A stretch of 64,000 nucleotides of DNA from GAS368 sp965227745 (GTDB lineage: Bacteria; Verrucomicrobiota; Verrucomicrobiia; Opitutales; Opitutaceae), in assembly GCA_965227745.1 (NCBI GenBank), contig OZ245769.1:3906001-3970000 (forward strand). Reading direction: 5' to 3'. A program made the position numbers and the translations under genes. Positions 44,301-53,174 of the stretch are shown here, piece after piece (within the stretch, counting starts at the first letter, position 1; each line of letters starts with the position of its first letter). Under the pieces are notes generated by a model. The model was not told the DNA's origin. It was given only the letters and a program-made list of their open reading frames with translations, and ran no database searches.

Positions 44301-46208
44301 TGATCTCACTGTCCCGTAGGAATTCGTCGCGAGTACCTCGTAGAGCCCGCGATCCGCCCAACTCATACTCGAGATAGTGTAGGTTGTCCCCGTGGCGCCG
44401 GCAATTGCCCGGCCATTTCGCACCCACTGCAACGTGATCGGCCCGGGACCCATCACCGCCGTCGTAAAGGTAACCGGTTGGTTGAGGGCCACTATTTGAC
44501 TAAACGGCCGCTTTGTAAAATCGGCCGTCGTCAGCACCTTCACCGATGTATCCGCCGAGGTCACACTGCTCGCCGCATTCGATACGACCACACTGTAAGT
44601 GCCGGCATCCGAGGGCTGGCTATTAGAGATCGTCAGAGCGGCCGTTTGCGAGCCGGTCACGTTGCCCCCATCGGTGAGCGGCGTGCCATTTTTGCGCCAC
44701 TGATACGCATAAGGACCGGGACCGGTCACCGCAACCGTAAGGGAAAGCGTACCATTTACATTGAGCGACTGTGCCACCGGCTGCGTAGTAATAGAAGGTG
44801 GTACCTTCACGGTCAGAGCAACTGCGCTAGAAGCGCCACTTCCGTTCGAATTGGTTGCGACCATCCGGTAGGCCCCCGCATCGCTGACTTGAACTCCGGT
44901 AATAGTGAGGGTGTGCGTGCTGGAACCAGACACCCTGCCCCCATCCACTAGATCGACCCCATCGTGTTGCCAGCGTCGAGTCATCGGCTCGGAGCCGACT
45001 GCCACGGCTGAAAAAGTGACGGTGGCACCGACATCGACGGATCGGCTCAACGGAGCGATCTGCGGCACGGAGGGATTCGGAAGCGACGAGACGGAGTAGT
45101 ATTGATCGATGAATACACCTATCTGAAATACCTGCCCCAGAACCGTTGGCACAGGTGCCGGCTGGGAACCCCAACTCACCACAGTACCATCGGCTTTGAG
45201 CGCAACATTACTCGGATTACCTCCAAACACTTGGACCGCATTATTTACTCCTGGGAGTGAACTCGGCGGGCCCACTCCACCATTCCAACCCAACGCGGTA
45301 CCATCACCTTTGAGCACCGCGAAACCGCCGACGACCGAGAAATCCACCACGTTGCTTATGCCTTCAAATATCGTGAGTTGGCCGAACTCATTATTGCCCC
45401 AAGCTCTCACCGTTCCATCTACCCTTAACGCAAAACTGCATCGATTGAGCGTCGCAACGGCCACGCAAGGCCCCAAATCAGCCGGTACGACCGACTGGCC
45501 ATATTGATTGTTACCGCGAGCTATGACGCTTCCATCCGCTTTCAGCACTAGATAATTAGCGTCATCCACCGCTATATCGACGACCTGATCAATCCCCTCC
45601 GCTCCGCTCGACCAATTGCGCGAGCCCCAGGAAAAAAACGTCCCGTCTGCTAGCAGAACCATCGCTACTGACCCACTGGTGGAAATAGCTACGCCATCAT
45701 TCACTGTCGGAGTCGTGGCGTTGGGTGGACCTCCGACGAGTGCACCGTTTTTCTTCAGTCCCACTATCGCATAACTCATCGCCAAAACGCCCACATCCTC
45801 ATAACCCGGAAGCAACACTGACCGCCCGGCTCGATCCCAGTTTATAACCTGACTACTCTCGGGCGCGACATTCACCCTGAAGACGGAGCTGACGGAGCCA
45901 CTGCCATTGCTCACGACGACGTGATAAAAACCACGATCCGCTAACGCCACAGAGGCAATTGGGTAACTGGCGGCGGTCGCACCGGGGATCGGCTGATTGT
46001 TGTGCTTCCACTGATAGCTCAGGCCGGTGCCACTCGCCGCCACCGTGAAAGTCGCCGGCTGCCCCGCCGTTAATAGTCGCGTCAACGGCGGGCTGGTGAT
46101 GACCGGCGCCTGCGCCAACGACGGCGGAGCGGCGAGCGCTACCACCCCCAACCAAGCGAGCCACAGCCACGCCCGGCAAAGAGTGCCACGAGCCAAATCG
46201 AGGATCAT
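38313..46208 (-). CDS. Giant exported RCC1/Ig/delta-60 protein B with C-terminal EF-hand pair
   Basis: A 2,631-residue exported protein with a signal peptide (MILDLARGTLCRAWLWLAWL, then GVVALAAPPSLAQ). Layout: Ig; RCC1 block of seven units (about 119-376); three Ig; second RCC1 block of seven (about 650-900); two Ig; third RCC1 block of seven (about 1083-1340); two Ig; a delta-60-repeat region of fourteen units with the core DGKLLVGGAF (about 1520-2225); two Ig; the LPxGW domain; and two EF-hand modules (loops DVDHDGRISLFE and DTNRDGLIGLTE). It lacks the NDDW domains of A and C. The ATG at 46208 is chosen; a GTG six codons upstream is possible. Spacing of 21 bases to the stop of gene C implies co-transcription. 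Function unknown; ligand binding or surface matrix is inferred. Confidence 0.9.
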   Translation of the reverse strand: MILDLARGTLCRAWLWLAWLGVVALAAPPSLAQAPVITSPPLTRLLTAGQPATFTVAASGTGLSYQWKHNNQPIPGATAASYPIASVALADRGFYHVVVSNGSGSVSSVFRVNVAPESSQVINWDRAGRSVLLPGYEDVGVLAMSYAIVGLKKNGALVGGPPNATTPTVNDGVAISTSGSVAMVLLADGTFFSWGSRNWSSGAEGIDQVVDIAVDDANYLVLKADGSVIARGNNQYGQSVVPADLGPCVAVATLNRCSFALRVDGTVRAWGNNEFGQLTIFEGISNVVDFSVVGGFAVLKGDGTALGWNGGVGPPSSLPGVNNAVQVFGGNPSNVALKADGTVVSWGSQPAPVPTVLGQVFQIGVFIDQYYSVSSLPNPSVPQIAPLSRSVDVGATVTFSAVAVGSEPMTRRWQHDGVDLVDGGRVSGSSTHTLTITGVQVSDAGAYRMVATNSNGSGASSAVALTVKVPPSITTQPVAQSLNVNGTLSLTVAVTGPGPYAYQWRKNGTPLTDGGNVTGSQTAALTISNSQPSDAGTYSVVVSNAASSVTSADTSVKVLTTADFTKRPFSQIVALNQPVTFTTAVMGPGPITLQWVRNGRAIAGATGTTYTISSMSWADRGLYEVLATNSYGTVRSIFTLDAAAAVPVQRAVVGWPLNSSAALAGAIGSFVSLSSVCALRSDGSIYDWGIHYDPNFTPPPGVVMLAGSDREVEAVQADGTLLYWAYFANPTIYAEIGLVKGLALGKNHSTYLKLDGTVYDRWLSPPAGLSDVIAVAAGDSSALALKADGTVVAWGDYLEGMPANLANVAAIAMGTQHYLVLKADGTVVAWGQNFYGQCTVPAGLSGVVSISGGKDYSMARKADGSVVVWGGSVTGVTPVPVGVSGAMAVTGTETTAFAIVPAATPVITVPPVATVRNLGDTFSLTVTATGAPSPTYQWKKNGVALVDDAKVSGSKTATLTLSDGQKSDNGSYTVVVTNGVGSVESPAARVSLVTPPVIVSNPVIRTRLVGQSISFVVTTTDAPAVGFQWFHNGQAIPGAITAVLQLPSLTLADRGWYEVRATDQTGVTSRAGFPLVVEATDGVLVGWGSGAVSNAPPFSGAMTAIAAGSSHMLALKLDRTVVAWGSGSASGLPAGLANVVAISAGVNQSLALKADGTVIGWGGGTDGTIGPPILSDIVAVAAGGLHGLALKSDGTLVSWGRGAVASVPTGLKNVVAIAAAESHSIALKSDGSVVTWPDYLVVPPAARRDVVSISTSRTGYAVVKIDGTLVSWGADFESVGNPPALTNATSVAIGYNYGLVLKSDGGVVGWGPRLSAIYRLPEELNAVTAIAAGEGFAYALSAPRPPMIVTQPASRAVAAGDTVSFSVAATGSAPFYYEWYQDGAPLFNGGISNISGASTATLTLTNVGPADVGQYTVAVYNNYGRVTSAAATLSGPPTIEGVSTVAGRAFSLTVPSPGSGASTVQWRRNGTPIPGATGSSLAFDSVSRGDAGNYDYVLVNGSTVTASPATRLQVAPTSYPGKITFDPNVNVAAEVIGGWVYTSVVASNGKLYVGGDFSSVNGKLRNRVARFNADGTLDDTFVPPMLNGAVWAIQPLANGKVWVGGEFTSLRSATQNYSFLARLNADGSLDDSFTSDNPTRYVRTLAVQSDGKLLVGGAFGGVASNPNRAFLLRVNPNGTVDNTFGAGLAAVGGGIYSIAVDPSDRIIIGGSFGYFWTGGSQLGIARLGRDGALDASFAPRSGTNNTVVKVVLQGDGKLLLGGAFTNVNNFTSGGVARLLSDGTLDPGFSLDGSGFDSVVYAMDVQRDGKILVGGSFSHLSGSTVPTVVRLNSSGSRDMGFTAAPNNTVASLAVQSDGGFILTGYFLGVGNNTRFQVARIKADDTLDSMFTPVVLFPGVVNALLPLPGGKVLVGGDFDTLGGYIVPRNIGRLNADLSVDTAFNTVISGANGVITQLAPVGDGRVWVAGNFSTFLGVARGKTARLNTDGTLDTTFVPGTGPNVAPTAIAAMPGARLAVGGKFTSFDGASGPKRMVVLKSDGTQDTAFNNLTNVASDDDVRSLRVQADGKLLMGKMSGYTSSLTRFQADGSVDAAFTYSTITGELVTHAFEASGTLLIGGINILSRLNATGGANASFVGPYECAMQELLPLENGRALVRGQIDSFTGVSSTNPNSTYITRVTARGRRDDSFSMMGLVGVPTAFTLLDSGQLLISGGGTPNGLSVTMALAAPSVTTAPASFAGAVGSSTTLSVTVSGPGPFTYQWTKNGVDIPDKNSATLTLTNLQPGDSGVYAVTVTNAYGSISSTSATVVVQAPLAITTQPVSQAVWAGATASFSVTATGTPPLAYQWKKDGTPVDGATTATFTRTSAQATDAGKYTVVVTSGSNSITSAEASLSILPTGVTAAHAVVGAGYEAGRTVMVTNTLSLDAAKAGLRWAVVLPAGWSFASSAGGEGAVKPVAGATSLIEWEWTNLTAGVVAFSYVLNVPASAAGDQSLVAMVTINPGASAASFLVQPDPLKVSFRHAADVDHDGRISLFELTRVIEIYNTRSGTTRTGRYAIQVGSEDGFAPDLTPVGSGVIALPRYHTADTNRDGLIGLTELTRVIELYNTRSGTTRTGAYRVQSSSEDGFAPAP

Positions 46209-46229
46209 TCGCAGAGTAGGTCCCACAAA

Positions 46230-49200
46230 TTACGGCCCGGGCGCGAAGCCGTCCTCGGTGCCGGATTGAAGGTGGTAGGTGCCGGTGCGGACGGTGCCGC
46301 TGCGTGTATTGTAGAGCTCGATGACACGCGTGAGCTCGAGCAGGCTCAGTTGCCCATCGTGGCTCGAGTCGGCAGAATGGAACCGCGTCAAGGTCGCGGT
46401 CACGCCGCTGGCCCGAGTCGATTCCGGAGCGAATCCATCTTCGCTCGCGACGTCCACTTTGTAGCCGCCCGTGCGCGTGGTGCCGTTGCGCGTGTTGTAG
46501 AGTTCGATGACGCGCGTGAGTTCGAACAGGCTGATTTTGCCGTCGAGATTGGTGTCGGCGGAGTGGTATCCAGGCATCGGCGTCACCAACAACGGATTGG
46601 GTGCAGCCGTGATCGTCGTCACCGAGGTGCCGTTGCGCACGATCGCACTGGCCGTGAGCGACTTCGCCCCGGCCTGATCCGAAGGTATATTTACCGTGTA
46701 CGAAAACACCACGGGGCTCGGCGGTGGCGTCTGCCAGGCCCAACCCAAGGTGCCCGTCGAGCCCGCCGCCGGCTTCACATCACCCGCACTGCCGGCATCG
46801 GACACGAAGCTCCAACCCGTCGGGAGGACGACGGACCAGCCGAGGCTCGTCGCGTTTCCAGCGTAGGTGAGGGAGTTGGAAATCGTCACCGTCGTACCCG
46901 GGCGATAGCCTTCGCCCTGGAGGGTCTGCGTGGCGTCGCTGGCCTCGCCTTGGGCCACCACGACCGCCGGCAGACTGGTGGCGCTGCCGATGGCGTTCGT
47001 CACCACCACGGTATAGATTCCGCCGTCGTTGGTTTGCGCGGTCGGTATCGAATAAGTGGCGGTGGTGGCTCCGGAAATCGCCACGCCGTTTTTCCGCCAG
47101 GCGTAGCTCAACGTGGAGGTACCGTAGGCCAGCACGTTTAACGTCAGCGGCGCTCCCACCGCGATGGACTGGCCGATCGGCGGCGAGACAATAACCGGTG
47201 CGAAGAGCGACGGACGGGAATTGGCGAAGTCATGCAACTCCAGCAACGCGAGGCCACTGGTTCCGGCCGGCGCACCGATGAGGGCGGTGTGTGCACCCGA
47301 ATGCAGATTTCCAACCAACGCCATCGCGGCATCTTTGCTCCCAGCCGGGAGCGGCGCAGCGGCTACTCGGGCGGTCGCGGCCGTGATCGCCGTCGCATCA
47401 GGCCCGAAGTTATCCCAGTTGTCGTTGGCCGCGACGGTGATCCCTTCGCGGGCGGCCGTCAGCGACGGATCGCCCAAGGCACCGGCGAGGCCGAGCGAGG
47501 GGCCGATCGCGCGCACCAGGAAACTGCGAACCCCGCGACCATTGGAACCGATACCGCCGACCACAATGCCGTCTCCCGCGCTCATGCGACCGCGGACCGC
47601 AAAGAACGGCAGCGTGCTCGCCACCGGCACCACATCGGCATCGAAGAGTTCGAGATAAGCGATGCCGCCCACGCCACTCGCGCCCGTCGCCCGGACTGAG
47701 TAGCTGCCCGGAGCAAAGCTCATCAGCACCGCCGCATCGCGCCCACCATTGGCGAGGGCAAAGCCGCCTACCGCCGCCGCCGCCGCAGAGATCGCGCTAG
47801 CGTTACTCGCGGCCCACCAGTCGTTGTTAATGGCGATGAGCGTGCCGTTGGAATCGTAGACCTCCAGTTGCGGATCCGGCACCCAACCGGTGAGGCCAAA
47901 CGGCGCGAGCCCCGGGCCCACGGCCCGCAGCAGCACCTGCTTGTTTGCCGTGCCCTCGACAGTGAAGGTGCCCACGGCGCCCTCATTACCCACGATGAGC
48001 CGCGCCGAGACCGCGAGCACGCGCGGCACCACGGAGATCGAGGCCGAGGCGCTGATCGTGCTGCCAGCGGGATTGGTGATCACCACATCATAATCGCCAG
48101 CGTTCCAAGTCTGGGCGTTTGAGATCACGAGGCTGGCATTCGTCGCGCCGGGGATTGGCACCCCATTGCGGCGCCATTGATAGGTGACACTCAAGGTCGC
48201 GTCCACGCCGACTGAAAGATTGATCGTGCCACCCACGCCGATTGTCGAGGCCACCGGTTGCAGCGTAATCGCAGGGACCGCCGTCACCAGGACCAGCGGC
48301 ACCTCCTGGCTCGTGACGATGCCCACACTGTTGGTCACGATCACGAAGTAACCGGCCAGGTCCGAGGCCTGCGCATTCGAAATCGTGTACGTGGAACTCG
48401 TCGCGCCACCAATCGGCAGTCCGCTCCTATACCACTGATACGCGAAAGGTGCCACCCCGCTCATCGTGACGCTAAATGAAGCAGACCCACCAAGCGCCAC
48501 ACCGCGAGGAACGGGTTGCGCCGCAATCGTCAGATCGACGGAATTGACATTGAGCGCAGCGCCCTGGCTAGCTAACGAACCGGCCGGGTTCGTCACGACG
48601 ACATCGTAAGTGCCGGTCTGGGAAAGTTGCGCCGGGCCAAGGATGTAGGCACTGTTCGTCGCATTGTTGATCGCGACACCGTTACGCCGCCACTGATAGG
48701 TCAAGGGCAACGAGCCCGTCGCCGTAACGCGGAAGGATGCGACATTGCCGACATTGAGCGTCGAGGCGACCGGCTGCTGGGTGATCGTGACCGGCGTGGG
48801 CACCGTGACCGTGAGCTGGCTGCCGTTTGAAAGGGTGCTGCCTCCCGGATTCGAGAGGCGAACATCGTAGACCCCCGTCGCGGAAAGTTGGAGATTGGAA
48901 AGTGACAAGGTGGCGTTGGTCGCGCCTGCGATATTTTGGGTATCCTTGCGCCACTGGAAGGTGGTATTACCCACCGATGAGTACGAGACCGACAGGGTCG
49001 CGGACTGGCCCACAAAGACCGAGACCGATGCGACCGGCTGCGTGAGAATGGTGGGAGGGGGCGGCGTAGAAACGAATACATTGGTCGGGGCGGATACTCC
49101 GGTGCCGACGGAATTCGTCGCCACGACATCGTAGATTCCGGCATCACTCAGCAACGCGCCGTTGATCGTCAGCGTGGCGAGCGTCGCTGACGCGATTGGG

Positions 49201-52200
49201 TTGCCGTCCTTGCGCCACTGGTAAGCGAGCGGCCCGTTGCCAGCGGCCACCGTCTTCAACGTGATCGGATTGCCCGCGAACACCGAGGTATCCGGAGCCG
49301 AGGTCACAAACCACGGTGCCTGCGCCGGTGTGGTCGCAGCGATATCGGCGACCTCGACAAGCACCGCGCCACTACTCCCGGTGGCCGGAGACACTTCTGC
49401 CGTGTAGGATCCTGGGTTGAGCGTCTGCACCGACGCCGCATCCTTGCTCGTGGTGGAAACGAACGGCAAGACCCCCACTTGGGTGACGGCGGTGGCGAGG
49501 GCAGACCAACTGGGGTCCCAGTTGTCATTCGAAGTAAAGACGACACCTGAGGAGTTGAGCAAACTCAGGCGCGGATCGCTCATCGCATCGCTCGAGCCCA
49601 AGCTCGATCCCATCGCTCGTAACAGCACAGAGGCACTGGTGGAACTAGCTCCCGAGAGCCCAAAACGAGAAATCACCGAACTACTCGACATGCGCAGCCC
49701 GAAATATCCGAAGAGTGCAGTTTCGTTAGGGAGTTCGTAGACCTCAAAAAGCATAGTGCCGGTCGTGCTTCCCGCACCCTTGAGATCCACGGTGTAGGTG
49801 CCGGGAGGGAGAGAGGTGAGGATCGCCGAATCCTTGCTCGATGGGGACGAATAACCTAACGCGCCCACCGCCGCAAATGCGCTGCTGAGCGTCGTACTGC
49901 CACCCCAATCGTCGTTGGAGGCGAGCACAGTGCGCGTGGAAGCATTGCTCAATGTTATCTGTGGGTCGGCAAGGACACCGCTCACCCCAAACAAGGTCAG
50001 GGAGGGGCCCATCGCGCGGATTAGCACCGTTTTCGAACTCGTGCCTTTGACGGTGAAGGTCAGGCTCGCTCCACTTGAAGGGAGATTGGCCTGGGAGCTG
50101 AAGTAGGCAAGATGGGCCCGCGATGCCACTGTGATGGTGAAACTCTGCGTCGGAGCCGTGCCGACTCCATTGCTCGCCCGCACTGTAAAGTTAAATGGTG
50201 AGCCGGCCGTATCCGGCGGCGTGCCCGAAATCACACCGGTGGTGGTGTTCAGTGTGGCCCACGACGGGAAGGTCCCGCTCGCGATCGAAAAAGTGGGCGC
50301 GGGGCTGCCCGTAGCGGTAACCGTGACGTTGCCGGCGATGCCAGAAGTAAATGAAATCGTACCTCCGGTGGTGATCACCGGTGTTGTTTGCACGGTCAAC
50401 GTCGCCGCATTAGTCGTCACCGATCCGTAGGAATTTGTGATTACGCATCGGTACCGCTCGTTGTTCATCGACGAGTAGGCGTAGATGGTAAGCGTGGGTG
50501 ATCCGAAGTTGGTGAAGATGCCTTCGCTGCCGGTGATATTTGAAAAAATCGTCCCACCTGCTTCTGACCGCTGCCATTGATAGTCGGGAGTCGGAAATCC
50601 GCTGGCCGTTGCGGTAAGGGTGACCGCCGTATTCGCCACGGCCGCCACATTGGCAGGATGGGAAGTGATCACCGGCGCAGCATCTTGAGAGGGGTCGCGC
50701 ACCGCCACGACATGACTATAGGCGTCAAAAGAAACGATCTTCGAGAGCTTCGCCACCGTGGTGTTGCCAAATGCGCTGAAGTTACCACCCCAGCCGAAAA
50801 CGCTTCCGTCGGCCTTCAATGCAAATGCTGAGTCCAGACCAGCCTTGATTCCCACCACATTCGTTACCACCGGCACATTTAATACAGACTGACTATAGCC
50901 CCATGCCGCCATCGCACCATCGGTTTTCAGCGCGAGCTCAAAAGCTTCACCGGCGGCGATCTCCGTAACATTATTCAAGCCTGCGGGAGCCGCCGGCAAC
51001 ACCGTCCCCCATGTGACCACGGTGCCATCAGATTTCAATGCCATATGCGAATCGCTTTTACTCTCGACCGCAATGATATCGCGCAATCCCGCCAGACTGG
51101 TATCCACCCCACTGATCGACCAAGCGACCACAGTACCATCTGATTTCAGCGCGACGGAGTAATCTCTACCGGCCGCAATAGCCACCACGTCGTACAAACC
51201 CGGGGGCGTGTAATTTATCACACCCCAGCTAATTACAGTACCATTACTCAGCAGGGCCAGCGAGTGTCGCTGTCCTGCGGCGATCGCCACCACATCGCTC
51301 AAACCAGAGGGGATGGTGGTCTGCCCGTTGCTGTTATTGCCCCATCCCGCCACGGTGCCATTGCCGCGCAGAGCAAGCGCGAAGAAACTGCCTACCTTGA
51401 CCGAGTAGGCTGAATTAATGCCCGTAAAACCCGCGGGAACGGTGAGTTGCCCGTAGTCATTGTTACTATCGTTAATGGGCAGCGCCAAGACTTCCGTTGC
51501 CTGGCCCGCGCAAACGAGCACAATCCGACTGGCGAGCGGGCCGACAGAGTTCGAGGCAATCACCTGATAAGTCGCCGTGTCGCGAAAGGTTGCATTCGAC
51601 ACCGTATAACTCGTCGCGGTAGCACCGGGTATTGGACGACCATTCTTCCTCCATTGGTAAGTAGTCGACGCCCCTAAGGTGCTGCTCGCGGTCATCGTCA
51701 AACTCGATCCCAGTGGAAGAACATAAGGATTGCCGGAGACATTGATCGCCACACCCCCCACCGAACTCACGGTCACTGTCGCCGCCGAACTCGTCACGCT
51801 CCCCCGCCAGTTACTGACCACCACGGTATAGCTGCCGTTGTCGGCCGCCGTGGCGTGAGAGAGCAGCAGAGTCGCATTGGTCGCGCCCGTTATCTCTGCC
51901 CCGTCTTTTTTCCATTGGTAGGACAATAGGGCCGTGCCGCCTGACGCGCCCACCCTAAGTATCACTCCTTGGCCCACGATAGCTGCTGCGTTCGCCGGCT
52001 GGGTATTGATGGCGGGGGCAACATCTCCCGCAGCCTCACGCAGGGCTAGGGTGAGAGATAAGAAGGTAGCGGTACTAACTTGAACCACATTGTTTATATC
52101 TGCTGGTGGCGTGGTGACGCCGTAGTCATTCGGGCCCCACATCACCAAGTTGCCTCCCGCCGTCACCGCCGCACTATCATTTTCGCCGGCGTCGATCGAA

Positions 52201-53174
52201 ACCACGTTATTCAATCCGGAGGGCACTACCCCTCCGGAAATAACCGAAGGCCAACCCACCACGGTACCATCGCTCTTCAGAGCCAGTGCATGCAGATTAC
52301 CGGCCTTGATCGCCACGACGTTGGAAAGGCCGGCCGGAGGCGTACTTTGCCCGTAACCATTGCTACCCCAACCAACTACTGTCCCGTCGTTCTTGAGCGC
52401 CAGACTGAAGCCACTGCCAGCCGCAATCTCCACCACTCCGCTTAAACCCGCAGGCACTGCGGTCGCTCCGCCAGTACTACTCCCCCACGCGAACACGGTG
52501 CCATCGGCCCGCAATGCCAGCGCATGCGAAAAACCGGCGGCGATCGCCACCACATTCTCCAGACCCGCAGGAACAGCTGCTTGCGGACCAGCATAGTTGT
52601 ACCAACTAACGACTGTTCGGTCTGACTTTAATGCCAAAGTGAAACCATACCCCGCCTTGATATCTACGACTCCGTTCAAACCGATGGGCGAGGATTGGTA
52701 CCCACCTACCCCCACCACGGTGCCATCGGCTCGAAGAGCAGTTCTTTCATCATACCGTGCCGACACCTGCATGATATCCGTCAAACCTGCATCTACGCCC
52801 GTGTAATCGGGCAAGCCCCACGCGACGATCTGGCTGACCTGCGGACGCACATTGACAAACACCACCGCACTCGTCGTCGATCCGCTCGTATTAGTCGCGA
52901 CAAGTTGATACCAGCCATCGTCGCGCGCGATCTTTGCCGCGGTGATCGTATAGCTTGCGTTCGTAGCGCCCGCAATCGGGCGGCCACTGCGCTTCCACTG
53001 GTAAGAGGTCGCCCCCGTCGCGGTGGCAGCCAACGTCAGGTTCTGCCCGCTCACCACCACTTGGCGCGGGGCCGAAATCGCCGTGATCACCGGCTGGGCG
53101 AAGGCCGGTAGCGCACTGGCCAAGACCAAGGCACACAGCAGGCGGGACACGACGCGGAGAAGCGAAGAGGACAT
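46230..53174 (-). CDS. Giant exported RCC1/Ig/NDDW protein C with C-terminal EF-hand pair
   Basis: A 2,314-residue exported protein with a signal peptide (LLCALVLASALPAFA). Layout: Ig; RCC1 block of seven units (about 115-380); two Ig; second RCC1 block of seven (about 560-830); Ig; a putative-Ig domain (about 928-1014); two NDDW domains (about 1018-1284); five Ig in a row (about 1288-1714); two more NDDW domains (about 1720-1990); Ig; the LPxGW domain; and two EF-hand modules (loops DTNLDGKISLFE and DSSHDGQLSLLE). It is first of the three-gene run C-B-A, so the promoter should be in 53175-53605. The start ATG follows a pyrimidine-rich CTTTCACTTTCC leader. No anchor motif is seen. Function unknown. 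Confidence 0.9.
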   Translation of the reverse strand: MSSSLLRVVSRLLCALVLASALPAFAQPVITAISAPRQVVVSGQNLTLAATATGATSYQWKRSGRPIAGATNASYTITAAKIARDDGWYQLVATNTSGSTTSAVVFVNVRPQVSQIVAWGLPDYTGVDAGLTDIMQVSARYDERTALRADGTVVGVGGYQSSPIGLNGVVDIKAGYGFTLALKSDRTVVSWYNYAGPQAAVPAGLENVVAIAAGFSHALALRADGTVFAWGSSTGGATAVPAGLSGVVEIAAGSGFSLALKNDGTVVGWGSNGYGQSTPPAGLSNVVAIKAGNLHALALKSDGTVVGWPSVISGGVVPSGLNNVVSIDAGENDSAAVTAGGNLVMWGPNDYGVTTPPADINNVVQVSTATFLSLTLALREAAGDVAPAINTQPANAAAIVGQGVILRVGASGGTALLSYQWKKDGAEITGATNATLLLSHATAADNGSYTVVVSNWRGSVTSSAATVTVSSVGGVAINVSGNPYVLPLGSSLTMTASSTLGASTTYQWRKNGRPIPGATATSYTVSNATFRDTATYQVIASNSVGPLASRIVLVCAGQATEVLALPINDSNNDYGQLTVPAGFTGINSAYSVKVGSFFALALRGNGTVAGWGNNSNGQTTIPSGLSDVVAIAAGQRHSLALLSNGTVISWGVINYTPPGLYDVVAIAAGRDYSVALKSDGTVVAWSISGVDTSLAGLRDIIAVESKSDSHMALKSDGTVVTWGTVLPAAPAGLNNVTEIAAGEAFELALKTDGAMAAWGYSQSVLNVPVVTNVVGIKAGLDSAFALKADGSVFGWGGNFSAFGNTTVAKLSKIVSFDAYSHVVAVRDPSQDAAPVITSHPANVAAVANTAVTLTATASGFPTPDYQWQRSEAGGTIFSNITGSEGIFTNFGSPTLTIYAYSSMNNERYRCVITNSYGSVTTNAATLTVQTTPVITTGGTISFTSGIAGNVTVTATGSPAPTFSIASGTFPSWATLNTTTGVISGTPPDTAGSPFNFTVRASNGVGTAPTQSFTITVASRAHLAYFSSQANLPSSGASLTFTVKGTSSKTVLIRAMGPSLTLFGVSGVLADPQITLSNASTRTVLASNDDWGGSTTLSSAFAAVGALGYSSPSSKDSAILTSLPPGTYTVDLKGAGSTTGTMLFEVYELPNETALFGYFGLRMSSSSVISRFGLSGASSTSASVLLRAMGSSLGSSDAMSDPRLSLLNSSGVVFTSNDNWDPSWSALATAVTQVGVLPFVSTTSKDAASVQTLNPGSYTAEVSPATGSSGAVLVEVADIAATTPAQAPWFVTSAPDTSVFAGNPITLKTVAAGNGPLAYQWRKDGNPIASATLATLTINGALLSDAGIYDVVATNSVGTGVSAPTNVFVSTPPPPTILTQPVASVSVFVGQSATLSVSYSSVGNTTFQWRKDTQNIAGATNATLSLSNLQLSATGVYDVRLSNPGGSTLSNGSQLTVTVPTPVTITQQPVASTLNVGNVASFRVTATGSLPLTYQWRRNGVAINNATNSAYILGPAQLSQTGTYDVVVTNPAGSLASQGAALNVNSVDLTIAAQPVPRGVALGGSASFSVTMSGVAPFAYQWYRSGLPIGGATSSTYTISNAQASDLAGYFVIVTNSVGIVTSQEVPLVLVTAVPAITLQPVASTIGVGGTINLSVGVDATLSVTYQWRRNGVPIPGATNASLVISNAQTWNAGDYDVVITNPAGSTISASASISVVPRVLAVSARLIVGNEGAVGTFTVEGTANKQVLLRAVGPGLAPFGLTGWVPDPQLEVYDSNGTLIAINNDWWAASNASAISAAAAAVGGFALANGGRDAAVLMSFAPGSYSVRATGASGVGGIAYLELFDADVVPVASTLPFFAVRGRMSAGDGIVVGGIGSNGRGVRSFLVRAIGPSLGLAGALGDPSLTAAREGITVAANDNWDNFGPDATAITAATARVAAAPLPAGSKDAAMALVGNLHSGAHTALIGAPAGTSGLALLELHDFANSRPSLFAPVIVSPPIGQSIAVGAPLTLNVLAYGTSTLSYAWRKNGVAISGATTATYSIPTAQTNDGGIYTVVVTNAIGSATSLPAVVVAQGEASDATQTLQGEGYRPGTTVTISNSLTYAGNATSLGWSVVLPTGWSFVSDAGSAGDVKPAAGSTGTLGWAWQTPPPSPVVFSYTVNIPSDQAGAKSLTASAIVRNGTSVTTITAAPNPLLVTPMPGYHSADTNLDGKISLFELTRVIELYNTRNGTTRTGGYKVDVASEDGFAPESTRASGVTATLTRFHSADSSHDGQLSLLELTRVIELYNTRSGTVRTGTYHLQSGTEDGFAPGP

